Positions 32,842 through 45,167 of a stretch of 64,000 nt of DNA are shown here, piece by piece. Source of the stretch: Colletotrichum lupini (lineage: Eukaryota; Ascomycota; Sordariomycetes; Glomerellales; Glomerellaceae); the NCBI RefSeq assembly GCF_023278565.1, contig NC_064675.1, forward strand, positions 4,030,001 to 4,094,000. Reading direction: 5' to 3'. The position numbers and the translations under genes were made by a program. Every line of letters begins with the position of its first letter. The stretch's first letter is position 1. The notes beneath the pieces are model-generated. The model searched no databases, had not been told where the DNA came from, and saw only the letters and a list, made by a program, of their open reading frames with translations.

Positions 32842-35800
32842 TCAAACCCACTTCATGATTTTCTTAAGAAAAACCGCTTTTTCATCGCCAGCTAGCTGCT
32901 GGCTTGGGAATGATGGGTCCGACAAAGCTTGCTCGAGCCAATTACGAGCTTTGGCTTGATTGCTGACCATCTTTTTCAGAGGCTCACTTAATCTGTCGAG
33001 TTCGCTCCTTGAGGCAGTTCCGCCGATGTTACGAACGATGGACTGGGCCAGCAATGGGCCTAACTGAGCTATCGCGTGATCTATCGTCGCATCTGCGGGC
33101 TTCAGAGCCATGAACGTGGCCTAGTGCTGGTCAGTACAATTGAGTGTCGTATGTCTCTGAGTTGGCGAACAAACCCAGAAATCCGCAGCTGCAGCTTTGG
33201 GTAGTGGCTCGCGCCCATCTAGGATCCGCAAGGCGTAGATGAAGAAAAATTCCGTAAGAGGAAGGCAATCCGGTCGGAAAAGCGACGCAGGCTCCCGCGA
33301 GATCAAGCGGTTCGTAAATTCAATGCCGTTCTGCGCCAACTCTACATCATTATCTGGCTCTGTTACGTCAAAATCGTGAGCGTGGTCCTGGAATCGAAAC
33401 TAATGCGATCTTACCTGGTTGTTGCTGTAGTAAAGTAATGACCCATCGGAGAAGTTTCGTCCTTACTTCATCCACATCACCGCTCTTCATATTTCTTAGT
33501 GAACTAAGAAAAGAACAAGCAGTGTTCACAAAGTAGCCAATTCGAGGTGTTTGAGGTGTCTGTTCAGTGAGGTAGTCGCATACCAGCCCTGGAGGGAAAA
33601 CGAATGGGCCAGCGTCCGACTCGGAAAACCCCGATCGGAAAATGGTGCAAATGCTCTCGGAAATTTCGTCGCTCTGTGGGAACGCTCTCTGAAGCTGTAC
33701 TATCATTGACATGATCCCAGACTGCAAATGGCCGAGTCTGGAGGAGCTGTCGGTCGCCGGGATATCCTTCTCACTGTCCAGGTCGAAAGGCACGTCGCCC
33801 GGAGCCTGTAGACCTTTACCAATGCCTATGAGGCATCTCAGAGCTTTCAAGGCCATGTGCAGGGGAAGTTCCGACGGATCGCCTAGCGTCGGGCAGCGAT
33901 GAATGTCTGTTCCGCTGCCTGATGCGTCGCTCTGGAGTCTGGGCAAGGACAATAGATGCATTGACAAGCGAGCATCTTTCTGGACGAACGAGAGTAAGAA
34001 GTTAATATGGTCGAACTTGGTGCTCTCATCTGGGACGGCTTGGATGACAGCGGCTATGGCTCCCATGATTCGCTCAACAGCCAGACAGTCCAGCTGACTT
34101 TGTGCGGCAATACCCTCATATTGACTGAGGAATGCGCTTGCCTCCGATGCCAGGATGGAGCGTGACGAGGAACAAAGCTGTAAAATGGATTTGGCGGCCG
34201 GCCCAGCTAGTAAGGGATCTGCAAGGACAGAGAACAGCAAATTCAGTGCAGCTGGAAGGCTTTGGGTCTCGCGCTCAAAGTAATCGGAGTATCTTTCAAT
34301 CAGGGATATACAGGTCTGGCGAGTGCGACCTGGCATAGACGAACCCGATGTCCGAAGAAGGTCGAATAGTGGTGAGGAGAAAACAGCTCTGAGGCTTTCG
34401 TCGCACCTGGCATCTCCAGTTACGCAATCGGCGAGGGATCCAAGACAGAACGTTGCAGCTTCAAGATCAGACGAAGAGTTTGGTGACAACGACTGAAGAG
34501 TCAGATTGGCGAAAGTTGAGATTAAGGGAGGTCCAGTCACGGTAAAGGTCGATTGAAGAAGGTCAGCAACATCCTTCCTTGCATCGCCAAAACCGGCGCG
34601 GTCAACCGAATCCCAATCAGCAAGAACACTGGCAGGTGGGTATGCAATTCGTTGCCACACAGTCGATATAGCTTCCAGAACGTGGGATGTAGCCGTAGAG
34701 ACCCATTCCTTTGAGCCCTCTTCCTCCGAGTAAATGCAGTCTGTTAATGTCTCAACATAGGTGGACCAGAACTCGAGGGCCGGGACGAAAATCTTGTCCT
34801 CGCTGACAGGATATCCCTGGGCAGAGAGGAGCCCACGAAGATGTGCGATAAAACGCGATGAGCGGGCATCCACACCGTGAATGAGATCCTCAACCTTGGA
34901 ATCGCCAAGAGCGATCATGAGCTGCCCGAATTGAACGGAATCAAAGTCGAAGTCCCCTTGGACAAGACGCTGGTATCGCTCATGAGACCACTGGGTCTCG
35001 AAAAGAGAAAAGACGGATTCGTAATGTTCATCTGTCAAGAAGCCCGAGTAGTTTGACAGAATTTCGGAGAGCAACTCCACGGCCCCCTCGTACAATTCGT
35101 TATCGCACAAAGCTGTGATCGTAGGCTGAACCAGGGCCCGAAGAGCGTGGACAAGCTCGTCGTTGTGCGCTGAAACCCTCTGAGAGAACCAAACCCACGA
35201 CTGGACGATGTGTGGTGAGCAACTTGTCCCTAAAGATGAGGCATTCACGCGATTGGATAAACGAGGTGACTGCCTACCTGTAGACAAGTTATGGTGTCTT
35301 TCTGTAAGCTGTGGCTCATTGGATCTGAAGATCTTCGGCGTAAAAATCCGTGAGACATGAGAGCCATAGCATCTGGAACATTGCGCGTGAGATTTTCATA
35401 TAAACCCATGCTTCCGCGCCGTTAGTGAACAGACCAGGATCAGAAAGGCTGCAATGCTCACTGTTTTGCTGAGTTCATTTCCACTTTCGTTGCTTCGTCT
35501 ATTAGTGCTCCTGAGAACCATAGTGCGGCCTGGAAGTTTCGAGGCTGGAGTGTTTGCAGGACGCTCGATAAATCGATGGTTTCATCGACTCGGTCTTGGG
35601 GCAATGCTACACCTTCGGACAGAGAGAGACAGAGGTGACGGATGCAAAGCCCCCACTGGGTGGGAAAGCATAAGAAAAAGGTTACCAAAGCTGCGGATAG
35701 CTTCCTAACGACCATGGCTCCGGAGCCGTCGTCCAGAGACCTGACAAACCAGCCTATGAGATTTTGTAGCAATTCTGATGCATCTTCCTTTGACAGCGAG

Positions 35801-36136
35801 GAGCTGATCTCGATATTAGTGGCGGTGCTGGCCAAATTGAGAGGTGGTATACAACCTTTCGGTGTTAAGCTTGACAATCAGGGTGAGGGCACCGAAGAAC
35901 TTGACCTTGTCGTCTGCATAGCCCAAGAGATCACGGGCGATCCACCAGCCGGAAGGGGATCTTTGCATGCGATGAAGCGTCTCTTGGATGCGCGCAATGG
36001 TCTCAGGAGGAGACGGTTCATAGAGAGCCAGTACTAACTGCGAGGCGACTGTCAGCATAGTCACTACCTTGCCGAGGGTGGGTACGAGACTTACGGCTTC
36101 TGCCTCTTGTATGGTAGATGGCAGCTGTGGTTCCAT
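32842..36136 (-). CDS. Importin-13/Kap122-type karyopherin
   Basis: Seven exons: 36136-36095, 36037-35856, 35803-35462, 35410-35278, 35200-33415, 33359-33175, 33120-32842; 982 residues, typical of beta-karyopherins. The N-terminal importin-beta region includes ETLHRMQRSPSGWWIARDLL and DDKVKFFGALTLIVKLNTE. The rest is helical HEAT-type sequence without low-complexity stretches. The C-terminal ASRSELDRLSEPLKKMV and WLEQALSDPSFPSQQ fit the importin-13/transportin-3/Kap122 branch. These receptors carry cargo such as TFIIA or histone-fold dimers through nuclear pores under Ran control. I infer the family from overall pattern, and the exact orthology (Kap122/Pdr6 versus Mtr10) needs alignment. The exon 2-3 intron has a clear CTAAT branch site. 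Confidence 0.85.
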
Positions 36137-37263
36137 GTTTGCGAGAAAGGATGAAGCACTTAAATGTTTGTCGATTTTGTTCTCATGTTGACACTCAACT
36201 ATCTCCTCAATGATGAAGATGTGCTTCGACGTGAAGAGGCAGGCGCAGGATGGATGGCGGCGTCAGAGCTTGGAACTATGGTTGAGCGTCACAATTTGAA
36301 GTTGAGGCTCTGGGTAAACATAAAATGCAGGCCTAGTGCCCAAAGTGAAGCGTAAGAAAGCTCGGAGAAGATGAGGGTGGGTCGGGTCGCCTGGAGGACC
36401 AAATGACACGAGCGACAAAGTAACCTGGTGAAGAACGGACAACGTCTTTTTCTATTGGAAGGGAAGATGGAAGAGAAAGACAGTGATACGAGGTGTCACG
36501 GATAGAAGAAGATTTAGTGTTTTAATTTCTACGGATAACCTGGCATTACCTGCGAACAAGTCACAATAATGACGCCTAAGTATCCAAAATAATCCCCTTC
36601 CATTGGCAAGAATGGCAGCTCATAGTCCGTTTATGCGATTAAGGCGACTAAAAGTCTTGGGAAGTAGGCAACTGGTAGATAACTCTGTGCAAGACATATG
36701 TATTCACCTAAGGCATTCGACAGTAACCGACTTACTTACCTAATTAAGGTATATATGTACTTAACATGGTGCCTTGGTACCTGTCCATGCGACCCACGTG
36801 CCATCTCACCACGCCACATGCTCCAGCTGCCTATTACACAGGCCCCCGCTGTCTTAAGGTACCATACAGAAGGGCGGGCAGTAACGGAATCTGCCCCTCC
36901 CTCAGGTCTGAACATGAGCTGGTGCGGGGCACTACTCACTTTTGTGGAAGGAGAGCTGGTGTGCATTTGTATGTATCTGTCGTCCAGGCCCACACTATCA
37001 GGTAGCTAGGCAGGATTACCTACTGTACCCAGGCCTGACCTGAGCTGCAGCATTTTCCAAACGTGGAGTCGTCACAGTCAGCTCCTTCCATTACCTGCGT
37101 ACGTGCCTACCTACCTTACTTGTCCCGACGCTGCCCGTGGAGTTAGTTGTCCCCGCGCAGGTCAAGCCACATCGGGTATCCCATTTACCTTTGCCTTAAC
37201 CTCCGCTTCCCAATTGACCACACGCGCCCACCGTCCTGGTCGTACCTCCAGCATTCCCTCCTC
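36137..37263. other. Divergent promoter region, importin / aminopeptidase P
   Basis: No gene seen. Carries ACCTAAGG, TTAAGGTACC and related words around 36,710-36,860. Confidence 0.5.
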
Positions 37264-37434
37264 ATGCTCAGGACCAGTCTTCGCCCTGCCCTTTGTCTTG
37301 TCTGCCGAACCAGCTATCGATTCCCTACAAGCAGCGTCAGCGTCTGGCCCCCGCCCGCTGCATCATCCGCCGGCTTTCATATATCTTCTCCTGGCCTTGG
37401 CCATCGAGCATTACACCAAATCCCAGCCCTAGAT

Positions 37435-39535
37435 ATGGAGCGAATCGACACAACCAGCCGCCTCTCAAGGCTCAGAGAGCTGATGAAGGAGCGCAAGGTC
37501 GACGTTTACGGTATGGACAAATCACTGCAAGCCAGTTTTCTGCCGGTTGCGTTGTTGTAGCGTCGTCACTGATTCCCTGTTCTTCTATGTGTAGTCATCC
37601 CCTCTGAAGACTCCCATGCCTCCGAATACATCGCTGGCTGCGATGCTCGCCGGGAATTTATCTCTGGTTTCAGTGGCTCTGCCGGCTGCGCTGTCGTAAC
37701 CTTGGACAAGGCTGCGCTGGCTACCGACGGAAGATACTTCAACCAAGCTTCGAAGCAGCTTGATCAAAACTGGTTGCTCCTGAAACAAGGTCTCCAAGAT
37801 GTTCCTACATGGCAAGAATGGTCTGCTGAACAGTCTACTGGTGGCAAGGTTGTCGGTGTTGACGCCAAACTCATCACAGGCTCCGTAGCCAAGAAACTCG
37901 CTGAAAAGGTCAAGAGATCTGGCGGTAGTGATCTGCTGCCTTTGGATGACAACTTGGTGGATCTTGTGTGGGCTGCTAATCGCCCGGCTCGCCCCAAGAA
38001 CCCCGTCAAAGTGCTGCCCGAGAGGTTCAATGGCAAGGACGTCAAGAGCAAGCTCAAGGACTTACGCCAAGAGCTGGAAAAGAAGAACTCACCTGCCTTT
38101 GTTGTGTCAATGCTCGACGAGGTTGCCTGGCTCTTCAATCTCCGCGGCGACGACATTCCCTACAACCCCGTCTTCTTCTCATATGCAATCATTACTCCCG
38201 ATTCAGCAACCCTTTATGTTGACGATACTAAGCTTGGAAAAGAGACTCAGGATTATCTTGCGGAGAATGACGTCGCTGTCAAGCCTTACGAAGCCATCTT
38301 CGATGCAATTGACGCTTTACGATCCGAGGTTAAATCGACCGAGTCAGCAACTGGAACTACATCTCAGAGGTTCATGATCTCCAACAAGGCATCTTGGGCA
38401 TTGAAGCGCTCCCTGGGCGGAGACGGTCAAGTTGACGAGGTAAGAAGTCCTATCGGGGACTCTAAGGCTGTCAAGAATAAGAACGAGATGGCTGGTATGA
38501 GGGCTTGTCACATTCGTGATGGCGCTGCTTTGATCGAGTACTTTGCTTGGCTGGAAGACCAGCTTGTGGCCAAGAAAGTGAAGTTGGACGAAGTTGAGGC
38601 AGGCGACAAACTCGAACAACTGCGTGCAAAGCAGAAAGATTACGTTGGCTTGTCATTTGACACCATTTCATCGACCGGTGCGAAGTAAGTTTGGACTTCT
38701 CTTGCCTCTAGTGAACATATTCTACCTGGGCTATGGCGGCACCATGAGACACCAATCATCCCAACTCTTGCTGATATCTCTCCAGCGCCGCTGTGATTCA
38801 CTATAAGCCGGAGCGAGGGGCATGCAGCACCATTGACCCCAATGCCATTTACCTGTGCGACTCTGGTGCGCAGTACCTTGACGGAACTACCGACACAACA
38901 AGGACTTTGCACTTCGGACAACCTACGGAAGCGGAGAAGCTCGCCTATACCTTGGTGCTTAAGGGGAACATTGCGCTGGACACTGCGATATTTCCCAAGG
39001 GCACAACTGGCTTTGCGCTTGACTGCTTGGCTCGCCAGCACCTATGGGTACGTATTAAATCGCAGCCTTGACCAGCAGAGATGGTTAACTAACACTGCTT
39101 GCGCCTCAGAGAGAGGGCCTCGACTACCGTCATGGAACTGGTCATGGTGTTGGGTCGTACCTCAACGTACATGAGGGCCCTATCGGTATCGGCACCAGAG
39201 TCCAGTTTGCCGAAGTCGCTCTTGCACCAGGCAACGTAGTGTCTATCGAGCCAGGATTCTACGAGGACGGGTCATATGGCATTCGGATCGAGAATGTCGC
39301 AATGGTAACCGAAGTCAAGACAAAGCATTCTTTTGGCGACAAGCCCTACTTGGGCTTCGAGCACGTCACTATGGTCCCATACTGCCAAAATTTGATTGAC
39401 CCCAGTCTCTTGACAGTGGAAGAGAAAGCGTGGCTAAACAAGCACAATGCGGAAATCTTCCAGAAAACGAAGGATTATTTCCAGAACGACCCCTTGACCC
39501 TAGCGTGGCTGACACGGGAGACGCAACCTTTCTGA
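37435..39535 (+). CDS. AMPP: Xaa-Pro aminopeptidase P (M24B)
   Basis: Four exons: 37435-37510, 37595-38684, 38786-39047, 39110-39535; 617 residues. Two creatinase-like N-terminal domains precede the pita-bread catalytic domain. All five metal ligands are present: Asp414 (CDSG), Asp425 (GTTDTT), His488 (HGTGHGVG), Glu523 (SIEPGFY) and Glu537 (IRIENV). It removes an N-terminal residue before proline, using two manganese ions. The start before [12 protein letters not shown] matches cytosolic homologues. However, the frame is open upstream to an ATG at 37264, which would add 57 residues with many Arg/Ser and almost no acids, like a mitochondrial presequence. Two isoforms are therefore possible. 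Its stop is 11 bp from that of the converging FUN14 gene. Confidence 0.96.
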
Positions 39536-39546
39536 GGTTATCAGAC

Positions 39547-40128
39547 CTAAAAGCGGACAAAGGCGGCGAGAGTAAAGGTAGCTGCGAAAGATAGCCGGAA
39601 AACAGCATTGTGGAAAGGCTTTGTCAGAATGGCCTTGTTTAGATGTTTCTTCAAGCCGAGAAGCTGGGGCAAGTCCAAGCCATATCGATGCGCAAGCTAT
39701 GGAACGATTGTTAGCACCGAATTCAAATAACTATAACCCGACGAGTGAGTTCCCTGGGGAGCGGCAGCAAGTACGTAAATGGTGAACATGGCTAGGCCGG
39801 TAAGGAGAGCCAGAGTGTGAGATAGAAAGCCGACGAGAAGTCCAACTCCAAATCCTATACCAATATTAACAAGACATACCCGTTCGGGATATATAATTCT
39901 CATACCATAGATGCTACCGCGCGAAAGCTGTCTCATCGATTCTGGATTCAAGCTCCCAAATGAACGGCGATCTTGCGCGCGATTGGGCGATGCCGCGGTT
40001 GAGGTGAGATGAGAGCCAAAGTTCCCAGGCGTTTGTCGGTAGACAAGTGAGTAGGTGACGCAAAAGCCAGCGCCGACCGGCCAAGCCAGGCGCCGACCGG
40101 CGAATCTTGCTGAAAGGAGGCCGCTCAT
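39547..40128 (-). CDS. FUN14-type small mitochondrial membrane protein
   Basis: Three exons: 40128-39906, 39854-39775, 39696-39547; 150 residues. A basic N-terminal third resembles a mitochondrial leader. It is followed by SRGSIYGFGVGLLVGFLSH and LALLTGLAMFTIY, a Gly-rich hydrophobic pair as in the FUN14 domain. The tail contains HRYGLDLPQLLGLKKHL and a last hydrophobic stretch ending AAFVRF. FUN14 proteins lie in the mitochondrial outer membrane; vertebrate FUNDC1 is a mitophagy receptor. I saw no clear LC3-interacting motif, so that role should not be assumed. Family assignment rests on pattern and is moderate. It converges on aminopeptidase P with an 11 bp gap. Confidence 0.72.
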
Positions 40129-41085
40129 GGGAACGTTTCAGCTCAGATGAAAAGCGAAGTCAACCAACGTTGCTGCATGTGGTGGAGGAAGGTGGGAGAG
40201 ACTAATTGAGAATAAGTTTGTAAACGAAGAGTCGTACCTTGGCACGCTCATTATGCACCTTTCTTACGTGCCCTTACGATCATTGATTTACCCTCCATTA
40301 GGTAAGGCACTACTAGTCTCATACTTTTGTTGCTCTTCTTTACATAAGCACCTAAGGCACGGTACATTCCATGACCTTGCGAATGAGGTACAGTTGAATA
40401 CAGGCATTTTGGTCGGGCGACTTCCAACATGACAACCTCAGATACGCCCCTGACGTGCGTTATAAACGTGGCAGTCTGGAGCGTAGATTGCGGAAACGAG
40501 TTGAGGAACCAGGCATACCTGGCAAGCTTGGTGACCCATACCGCCGATGTGCCATTAGCTACGTAACCTAGGCACCTTAGGAACCGTGAGTTGGAACCTA
40601 ACTAAGCTTGGTATCGAGGTACTTGGAGACATGCCAAGCAACTTGATCACGCTGTTGCATGTGTTTCCACTGATGATTATGTCTGGTTGCTAATTCGGAG
40701 GACCTCGTTACTCGAGGGCGTCAAGGATTGGTGCCTCAGTGCCTTGGTGTTTTCCTGTCCTCTGACGTAACCTTCCTTCAAGTCACACCGCATGGCCATC
40801 CCAAAAGGTGTTGACATTCAAGTAACAAAGAAGCATCGCCAACGCCACGAACTCCCCACCCCCTATAAAATCTCAAGAAGAAACCGCCATCCCAGAAAGG
40901 GTATCCGCACAACCATGATATAACAGAAACAGAAGCCAGAGAAATTATACACCTCGTAGGGAGGATCCCGCGTGTTCGCAAATATAGCGAGCAACGCCCA
41001 GAGGGCGACCCCAGGTATTCACCAAGGCGGCTCGGTGATCGTCAGAAGCCCCATAGATCAATAGTCCTCGTTAACCTTGGTAACT
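40129..41085. other. Intergenic, FUN14 / CenH3
   Basis: No gene seen. Includes CCTAGGCACCTTAGG near 40,568. Confidence 0.5.
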
Positions 41086-41597
41086 TCAGCCGAGGCCACC
41101 CCATACGCCGCGAATGCGCCTTGCAAGCTGGATATCCTTTTGCATGATGGTCACCCTCTTAGCATGGATTGCACAGAGATTTGTATCTTCGAAAAGGTGA
41201 ACCAAGAAAGCCTCGGCAGCTTCTTGCAGTGCTTGTATTGCTTGTGACTGCCATCGCATAGCTTCGCCTCGAGGCCTTACCGACTCGGCAATTTCGCGAA
41301 CCTAGAGAGAACGGTTAGCCTGTCGTGTCCTAGAGTATTGACTGGGTCTGAACGTACTAGACGTGAGAAGGGAAGACGTCGCAGCAGAAGGTCGGTGCCA
41401 TTTTGGTATCTCCGAATCTCCCTAAGAGCAACCGTCCCTGGTCTGTAGCGTCGCTTGCCTCGATTGGGGATCGGATCGCCAGCTGCTCCTCGTCAGCACC
41501 CGTCCTACACGACCGGGGAAGCATAATCTTTACGTTGGACATCGCTCTGTCGCGATTTGCGACGCACAACGTCCGACTGTCTCTTCTTCGGAGGCAT
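41086..41597 (-). CDS. cenH3: Centromeric histone H3 variant CenH3 (CENP-A/Cse4)
   Basis: Three exons: 41597-41534, 41482-41358, 41301-41086; 134 residues. The short divergent tail ([20 protein letters not shown]) lacks the canonical H3 ARTKQTARKS start. The core begins with [19 protein letters not shown], nearly identical to H3, and continues [16 protein letters not shown]. Loop 1 ([15 protein letters not shown]) is three residues longer than in H3, the hallmark of the CENP-A targeting region. Helix 2 is [19 protein letters not shown]. The end, [11 protein letters not shown], carries the extra C-terminal residues usual in fungal CenH3. It replaces H3 in centromeric nucleosomes and seeds the kinetochore. 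Intron 1 is 51 nt with a GTAAAG donor. Confidence 0.94.
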
Positions 41598-42733
41598 GGC
41601 GATGAATAGCGTTTTCCGAAGTCTGTTTTGCAGAGGTCTGCTCGGGGGATCCTTATTTTGACTAAAGGGGCGAAGTGGATGTCCAAAGGAGGGCCGGACA
41701 AGTGCGATAGCCAAGACAAGGTTGCGAGAGTGAGGGCAGCGTAGGAAAAGTCTCAATTGGGATTGCGACAGTAGGGACAGAATAATGAAGGTCAACTGAG
41801 CTTCATCTATTATGTTTGACGGATTAGAAGCCGGGACGAGATTGTAGCTCGGAGGTGATAATGGTGGTGTTGAAGGAATAACGAAAGTAATTGAGCTACT
41901 CTCCCATTCCGATAGGACCTGAACCGTAGTGCGCTACCAGCCCCGCGATTTTCAAGGGAAATCGATCGGGACGCGTTTCGCGTGTTTCTTAACGCGTGTC
42001 CTGGCTACGCCAGGCCACTTTACGCGTACTGCACCACTTGCTGTGCAGGGCTGTCTGTGTGAGTCGGCACTGTGAGGCTGATGCGGTCCCTTTCCATAGC
42101 TGTGGGTTTACTGATGGCACGTGAAGCGCTAGGTAATGTGAGGTGGATATACAAGTACGCGAATAAGGTACCTTGTGGGAAGGAACGGCACCAGTTTACA
42201 AGGGGCCGATTACTGTTGCTAAGTACTGGTTGCCAAGCTGTCCCCACTCCCCACTTCACCTCCAGCAATAAATTGACCGGCATCAACCGTTCGTCAGCGC
42301 TCAAGGTGCCGACCGTGCCTACCTAGGTAATTCCTACCCGCTAGGTACCTACCTACGTTACTCAGAGGCCACCTCTCCAGACTTGTAACTTGACTACATG
42401 CAGTCGTGCTCCCACCCTCTCTAACCTCAGTCACTTCCCAAGCCGGCGACGTATCTGACGATTTATTGCCGATTCAACTTCGTCCCTCCGTGTAGTCACG
42501 GCCAGTCGCTTGGTCTCTTCTATCGACAAGCATCGCAAACGTAGTGTTATCCGTCCTCCCCGACGCTTTTGCAACCCCTCAACCTAGCTACACTCTCAGA
42601 CGACCAAGATACTTAGACGGCACTTCACGCCCTTCGATTTCCGCAAAGCTCCGGCACGGCAGGCAATGAGGGCAACTTCTTTGCCGACGAATCTTCGCCT
42701 CTGAAGCACTCTCATCCCAGTTCGTTACGCAGC
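41598..42733. other. Divergent promoter region, CenH3 / Derlin
   Basis: No gene seen. Two MluI-type ACGCGT words lie near 41,993 and 42,013; such elements drive G1/S genes through MBF in yeasts. A CCTAGGTA/TAGGTACCTACC cluster lies at 42,320-42,360, nearer to the Derlin gene. Confidence 0.5.
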
Positions 42734-43595
42734 ATGGACCAGATGATGGGTGACGGGGGCCGATTCCCCCTTGAGACGTGGTTCTGGGAAATGCCCATTT
42801 GCACCAGATGGTGGACGACTGCTACCGTTCTGACTAGCGCTCTCGTACAATGTCAAATGGTCACTCCCTTTCAGTTGTTTTACAGCTTTCGCGCTGTCTT
42901 CGCCAAATCCCAGGTTCGCCTAATTCTTCCATTCTTCATTTATTGATATGTTGGCGATGATTGCAACCCCACCACAGTCTAGTTCTCTCCCCCGAAGACA
43001 TTCGAACTATTGCTGATCACTCTGAATGTCCTCATAGTACTGGCGTCTTCTTACTACGTTCCTCTACTTCGGCCCATTCTCGCTCGATCTGCTATTCCAT
43101 GTCTACTTCCTTCAGCGCTACGCGCGGTTACTCGAAGAGTCCTCTGGCCGCTCCCCAGCACACTTTTCCTGGTTGCTCGTTTATTCCATGGCGAGTCTTC
43201 TTCTCTTGTCGCCAATGGTCTCGATGCCGTTCTTGGGCCACCCACTCTCTTCAACTCTCGTTTATATTTGGTCGCGGCGTAACCCGGATACGAGATTGAG
43301 CTTTCTTGGACTGCTGGTCTTCACAGCCCCCTACCTACCGTGGGTTCTGATGGCCTTCAGTCTTATCCTCCATGGCTCTATTCCCAAGGATGAAATTATG
43401 GGCGTGGTGATCGGTCACATCTGGTACTTCTTTACTGATGTATACCCGCCTTTGCACAATGGGTCGCGTCCATTCGACCCTCCAAGCTGGTGGAGGAGGC
43501 TGTTTGAGAGACGTCAGGTGGAGGAAACAGCTGATGGCATCAACAATGAGATTGCCATTGCCGGAGGGCCAGAGCTTGCTGCTGACGTTCGATGA
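42734..43595 (+). CDS. Derlin (Der1-like ER membrane protein)
   Basis: Two exons, 42734-42913 and 43038-43595; 245 residues. The N-terminal Derlin signature is clear: VQCQMVTPFQLFYSFRAVFA followed by YWRLLTTFLYFGPFSLDLLF. Further membrane segments include LVYSMASLLLLSPMV, LGLLVFTAPYLPWVLMAFS and MGVVIGHIWYFFTDVYP, the last being the conserved GHxYYF-like motif. The cytosolic tail is short. Derlins are inactive rhomboid relatives that help move misfolded proteins out of the ER for degradation (ERAD). I cannot separate Der1 from Dfm1 orthology by eye; I saw no SHP box in the tail. Confidence 0.92.
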
Positions 43596-44433
43596 TGGGA
43601 CATGTTGGGCAAATCTATTGGGGACGAAAAAGAAGATGGGAAAAGCTGGTGGGATTAGCAACATTTGCATTGTTCTTGGCGTTGGGGTATCAATATCGCC
43701 ATTAAGCGGCATATGTCTTTGTACCCATGCATGATTTTCATCAACGAAGCACCTCAGGCTTGAATTCGCCATAAGCATAGATACCTTAGAGCTGACTTCC
43801 ACGCCCGACATTTGTCCCAGGCGAAAGCACAGGTCAACGTAAGAATGTCATGTATTGTTATCCATGTTCTCTTTGCAACGTGTGTTTCCCATTCTAATGT
43901 GTCGTGATTCAAGATGCTTTGACTAGCATTGCTTTTTCCTCAAGTACCTTGAGATAGCCAATTCACATTTCGGGCGATGGTTCTGGCTCTGACTCTGGCC
44001 GTCTTGACTTCCACGCGCGGTCGCAAAGGAAGGCCGGGCTGCCGCGCGCCGATGGTGGGTTCCAGCCGGAATGACCTACCTTATGGTAGCCCCGCCCACG
44101 TGCAACCTGACTTATCTATGTACAAGTAGAGGTAAGGCCGGACGGACAACGACACGCTTCATTTCCAGCACCTCTTCTGATGACCCCACCTGCTGAGCCA
44201 ATTGCGTCATTTCAAATACAAAAAGTGAAACCGACCTCATTACCTACTGCCTCCAAAGCGCAATCGAAATAACACCAACTCAATACTGCTGACCACAGAA
44301 CCTTTTGATATTCTACTTTGCGGAATACTCTTGATACAAAGTACTCACAGTGCCATCTATATAGGCATACAAAACCTCTGAGTCTCATTTACGCACAGCT
44401 CTCAGGCTTGCGATACATTACCCACTCACCAAC
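43596..44433. other. Intergenic, Derlin to ADI1
   Basis: No gene seen; Derlin 3' region and ADI1 promoter. Confidence 0.5.
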
Positions 44434-45167
44434 ATGAGGGCTTATTGGTATGACGGCCTTGATGTAAGTTGAGAAGAAGCCTTTCTTTAAAATGTCTAAA
44501 ATGACCAAAGTTCGAGTCCTCGGTAGTAATCAATCACTGACTATCAACGACACCATAGGGTGACCAGCGCCTGGCACATGACTCTGGCAAGGAGGTTACC
44601 GTCGAAGATCTGAAGAAGCTTGGTGTCTTTTACCACCAAATCCCTAATCTGGATGGTGTCAACCAGCTGGCTTCGGACCGCGGCTATAGGAACCGAGACG
44701 AGATTGTTGTGTCGCCAGAGAAGATGGGCGAGATCTATGAGGAAAAGGTCAAATCTTTCTTCCACGAGCACTTGCACGAGGATGAGGAAATTCGTTATGT
44801 TCGTGACGGTCAAGGTTTCTTTGACGTCAGAAGCGCCGATGACGCTTGGGTTCGTATCCGTGTTGAGAAGGTAACATCGCCATGTTCGTCGGCAAATGGC
44901 GCTGCAACCAGCTGACCATTGGCAGGACGACTTAATTATCCTGCCTCCTGGCATCTACCACCGCTTCACAACCGACGAGTCTAACGTAAGCAGTGCATGT
45001 ATTCAGAGGTTATGTAGTTTGCTAACAGTCCAAAGTACATCAAGGCAATGAGGCTCTTCAAGGATGAGCCCAAGTGGACCCCTTTGAACAGGACGAAGGA
45101 CCTTGATGTGAACCCGCACAGGAAAGAATATGTTGAGCAATACCTTCAGAACGGCGTGTCAGCATGA
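44434..45167 (+). CDS. ADI1: Acireductone dioxygenase (methionine salvage)
   Basis: Four exons: 44434-44463, 44559-44870, 44926-44985, 45036-45167; 177 residues, the usual length. The cupin metal site is complete: His81, His83 and Glu87 ([12 protein letters not shown]) and His126 (PPGIYHRF). It starts [20 protein letters not shown], a standard start for the family. It oxidises acireductone to 4-methylthio-2-oxobutanoate and formate with iron, the penultimate step of the methylthioadenosine salvage pathway. It acts in cytosol and nucleus. The neighbours are unrelated to methionine metabolism. Confidence 0.96.
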
